Shown: piece after piece, positions 5,894 to 7,554 of the stretch
How positions within the stretch are numbered: the stretch's first letter is position 1
Layout of the letters: the number at the start of each line of letters is the position of its first letter
Source of the DNA: Chloroflexota bacterium
Lineage (GTDB): Bacteria; Chloroflexota; UBA6077
DNA length: 7,554 bases
Assembly (NCBI GenBank): GCA_021788565.1
Contig: JAJYKO010000240.1
Location: 1 to 7,554 of the forward strand
Reading direction: 5' to 3'
Translations under genes and position numbers: made by a program
The notes under the pieces: generated by a model
Told to the model about the DNA's origin: nothing
Databases searched by the model: none
The model's input: the letters and a program-made list of their open reading frames with translations, nothing else

Positions 5894-6328
5894 ATGATCA
5901 CGATCGTCGTACCTCTTGACGGGTCCAAGCTTTCCGAGGGGGTCCTACCCTACGTGGAGAACCTCGCCAGCCGCCTGCACGCGGAGGTCTACCTGATCCA
6001 GGTGCTAGACACGGGGCTGTCGACGGCAGACGTCCTCATCGTTCCCCGTTCGGCGCAGGATGACCAGAGGAATGCCGAGGAGTACCTTTCCAGGCTGGCG
6101 AGTGCCTGGCAAGCCAAGGATATCGACACCAACTGGGAGGTCCTGTACGGGGCGCCGGCCGCGAGCATCGTCAACTGCGCCCGCGTACACAAAGCCTTCA
6201 TGGTCGCCATGTCTACCCACGGCCGCTCGGGCGTCAGCCGGATGGTCTTCGGCAGCGTAGCCGATCAGGTGATGCGGGAATCGTGCATTCCAGTGATGCT
6301 GGTCAGACCGAAAGAAGGGGCGCCGTGA
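5894..6328 (+). CDS. Universal stress protein, UspA family
   Basis: This is a single-domain protein of 144 residues, the standard length. The start follows AAGGAGG at 6-7 nt. The alpha/beta Usp fold is visible as the opening strand TIVVPLDGS with Asp9, a central strand AEVYLIQVLD, the VLYGAPAASIV segment (83-93) and the nucleotide-binding signature STHGRSGVSRMVFGS (107-121) ahead of the last strand IPVMLVRP. The ATP-binding Usp pattern is G-x2-G-x9-G-S/T; here the first Gly is Ser107 while G110, G120 and S121 are kept. This variant is common in the family, so nucleotide binding is plausible but not certain. Usp proteins support survival in stationary phase and under stress. Its position directly after yhbH-spoVR in the same direction suggests joint stress expression, perhaps by read-through of the hairpin in front of it. 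Confidence 0.95.
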   Translation: MITIVVPLDGSKLSEGVLPYVENLASRLHAEVYLIQVLDTGLSTADVLIVPRSAQDDQRNAEEYLSRLASAWQAKDIDTNWEVLYGAPAASIVNCARVHKAFMVAMSTHGRSGVSRMVFGSVADQVMRESCIPVMLVRPKEGAP

Positions 6329-6451
6329 GCGACCGAGACCCCTTCAAGTGCCCCATTCTCGAGCGGTTGGAACACTGCTGATTCCGAGCCCGCTTGTTCC
6401 GATGGTAGTCTGAAGCCCTTGAAGGAGAGCCTGAGCCCGGGTGGCCGAGAG

Positions 6452-6464
6452 ACCCGCGGCGGGT
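6452..6464. other. Small GC-rich hairpin between convergent genes
   Basis: ACCCG (6452-6456) and CGGGT (6460-6464) form a 5-bp stem with a 3-nt loop, located 7 bases beyond the stop codon of the minus-strand gene. There is no T tract, so a terminator role is doubtful. In the same 142-bp gap, GGAACA (6369-6374) and TGTTCC (6395-6400) form a longer-range inverted repeat. No gene or tRNA is visible in the gap. Confidence 0.25.
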
Positions 6465-6470
6465 GCTGAC

Positions 6471-7554
6471 TCAGCCGCCGCCAACTGCCGCTGGCCAGAG
6501 CTGTATCTCCGTCAGCCCTATCTGCGGGCCGGTGTAGGCCCGCTCGCCCTCCGGCCATCGCTCCCACCAACCGGTGAAGCCGTCCTCTCCGAGCGTCCGC
6601 CTGTAGTCCACCACAACCCCCTCCGCGCCGGACCCCAGACCGTCCACGGATACGCTGGCGGTGCCGCTCTCCTCCACCTTCCCGGGTAGGACGCCAGTCT
6701 TCGCCGGCTCCATGAAGATAAGCGAATCAGTCCCCGGCTCTACCTGTAGTCGCCGTTCACCAGCCTCGCCCCTGAGGGCCAGGGCGTACCACTCCCGCCC
6801 CTCGGCAAAGTAGGTGAGGCGGGCCGTCACCAGGTAGTCGTCGAGCCCATGGCTGACCGCTGCGCCCGGCCTCAGCGACTCGGGTGCTGTCCTGCCGGGC
6901 TCGGGAGCCTCCCCCTTCAAGAGGTGCAGCGGGCTCGCGGCCGGAAGTCTCCGTCCCCGAAGCACCAGGTCCTGTCGCAGGGCGAACTGTCTTTGTGCCG
7001 AGCGGGCCAACCCCAGTAGTTCCTCAGCAGTCGCGGAATCCGCGTGCTGCCCCGCGCCGGCCGACTCGCGTATCCGCCGGATCGCTGCCAGCAGCAGATC
7101 GTCGTATCTGGCCACGTCCCGCGAATCGCGCGGGTCCAGTGGGGCCGCCTCCAACCAGGTGGTTTCGCCAATCGCCTCAGACGCGGCTTTCTCCAGCTCG
7201 GTCAGGGCGAGCCGTGCCTGCCGCAACGCGTCGTCGGCTTCTCCCTCCGATCCCGAGGCCATGCTTCCCAGCAGTTCGCCCGCCATGTGGGACTCGCGCT
7301 GGAGTAGCTGGCGGAAGATCTTGTCCTGCTCGAACAGCTTGCGCCGCTGTTCGAATGCTACATCATCGCCCTCCTCCGCTGCCCCTCGCCTCCGCAAAAT
7401 CAGCCCTGCCGCCACCATCGGTACCACGAACACCGAGAGGAAGATCAGCCCGAGCACGAAGCCGCCGGGCTCCAAAAGTCCGGCGGTGGCGTTGACCACC
7501 ATCCATCCGATGCCAAGCAGCGCCAGGACGATCCCCCCGGCCAGGAGGGCAGTA
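6471..7554 (-). CDS. Membrane protein with DUF4178-like C-terminal domain, 5' partial
   Basis: The frame is open from the window edge to TGA at 6471, giving 360 visible residues. An ATG at 7502 would give 343 residues, but it has no ribosome binding site and would cut a hydrophobic helix in half, so the true start lies beyond the window. Visible residues 1-21 (LLAGGIVLALLGIGWMVV core) and 30-53 (FVLGLIFLSVFVVPMVAAGL core) are two transmembrane helices. The RRRG after the second places the remainder in the cytoplasm by the positive-inside rule. Residues about 60-200 are charged and mostly helical. A beta-rich domain follows (about 226-355) with DDYLVTARLTYFAEGREWYALAL, given here as two strands DDYLVTARLTYF and REWYALAL, then ERRLQVEPG, a later GWWERW and the ending GPQIGLTEIQLWPA. 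This order of strands and Trp residues resembles DUF4178, a domain of unknown function. The similarity is recalled rather than searched. The gene converges on uspA. Confidence 0.75.
   Translation of the reverse strand, partial: TALLAGGIVLALLGIGWMVVNATAGLLEPGGFVLGLIFLSVFVVPMVAAGLILRRRGAAEEGDDVAFEQRRKLFEQDKIFRQLLQRESHMAGELLGSMASGSEGEADDALRQARLALTELEKAASEAIGETTWLEAAPLDPRDSRDVARYDDLLLAAIRRIRESAGAGQHADSATAEELLGLARSAQRQFALRQDLVLRGRRLPAASPLHLLKGEAPEPGRTAPESLRPGAAVSHGLDDYLVTARLTYFAEGREWYALALRGEAGERRLQVEPGTDSLIFMEPAKTGVLPGKVEESGTASVSVDGLGSGAEGVVVDYRRTLGEDGFTGWWERWPEGERAYTGPQIGLTEIQLWPAAVGGG

Noticed and set aside
6325..6381. 18-codon GTG ORF overlapping the uspA stop (GTGA)
   Set aside because: Too short, no conserved features, and the overlap can arise by chance.
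6432..6475. tRNA-like sequence (GCCCGGGTGGCCGAGAG)
   Set aside because: No anticodon arm, TPsiC arm or matching acceptor 3' strand follows, and the sequence runs into the coding region of the minus-strand gene.
1..7554. CRISPR array, insertion sequence, integrase or attachment site
   Set aside because: No regularly spaced direct repeats, transposase motifs or terminal inverted repeats with target duplications were seen.

Overview
The window is high-GC bacterial DNA with closely packed, leaderless-free genes that carry ordinary Shine-Dalgarno sites. Gene content (the end of a secreted peptidase-like protein, a GH13 alpha-glucosidase, a YhbH/SpoVR pair, a universal stress protein and a DUF4178-like membrane protein) would fit Chloroflexota or a deep-branching Gram-positive-type lineage. 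That placement is an impression from gene content and protein style, not from a phylogenetic marker.

Layout. Positions 1-262 (+) hold the C-terminal end of a larger protein, resembling the tail of immune-inhibitor-A-type peptidases. It converges on an 83-residue minus-strand protein (382-633), which has a short hydrophobic anchor followed by 11-residue amphipathic repeats. A 10-bp hairpin lies between the two stop codons. A gap of 367 bp (634-1000) holds a large interrupted palindrome (798-868) and the ribosome binding site of a complete GH13 alpha-glucosidase (1001-2656, +) with all its catalytic residues.

A second non-coding stretch (2657-3058) separates the glucosidase from the main operon. 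It contains an AT-rich inverted repeat that looks like an operator, a plausible extended -10 promoter, and a leader of about 218 nt. The leader can fold into a closed domain that starts at the predicted transcription start, followed by a 9-bp hairpin whose 5' arm can alternatively pair with the Shine-Dalgarno of the next gene. The operon is yhbH (DUF444, von Willebrand A fold, 3059-4267) and spoVR (4264-5712), translationally coupled by an ATGA overlap. The usual third partner, the AAA+/kinase-like prkA gene, is not present beside them. After a 181-bp gap with a possible 40-codon ORF and a strong hairpin comes a UspA-family stress protein (5894-6328).

The right end is a minus-strand gene (6471 to beyond 7554), convergent with uspA. 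It encodes a membrane protein with two N-terminal transmembrane helices, a charged helical region and a beta-rich C-terminal domain resembling DUF4178. Its 5' end lies outside the window.

Together, yhbH, spoVR and uspA suggest a stationary-phase or stress-response unit. The glucosidase appears to be an independent transcription unit for cytoplasmic oligosaccharide breakdown. The most interesting non-coding feature is the structured yhbH leader, which could be an undescribed cis-regulatory RNA.
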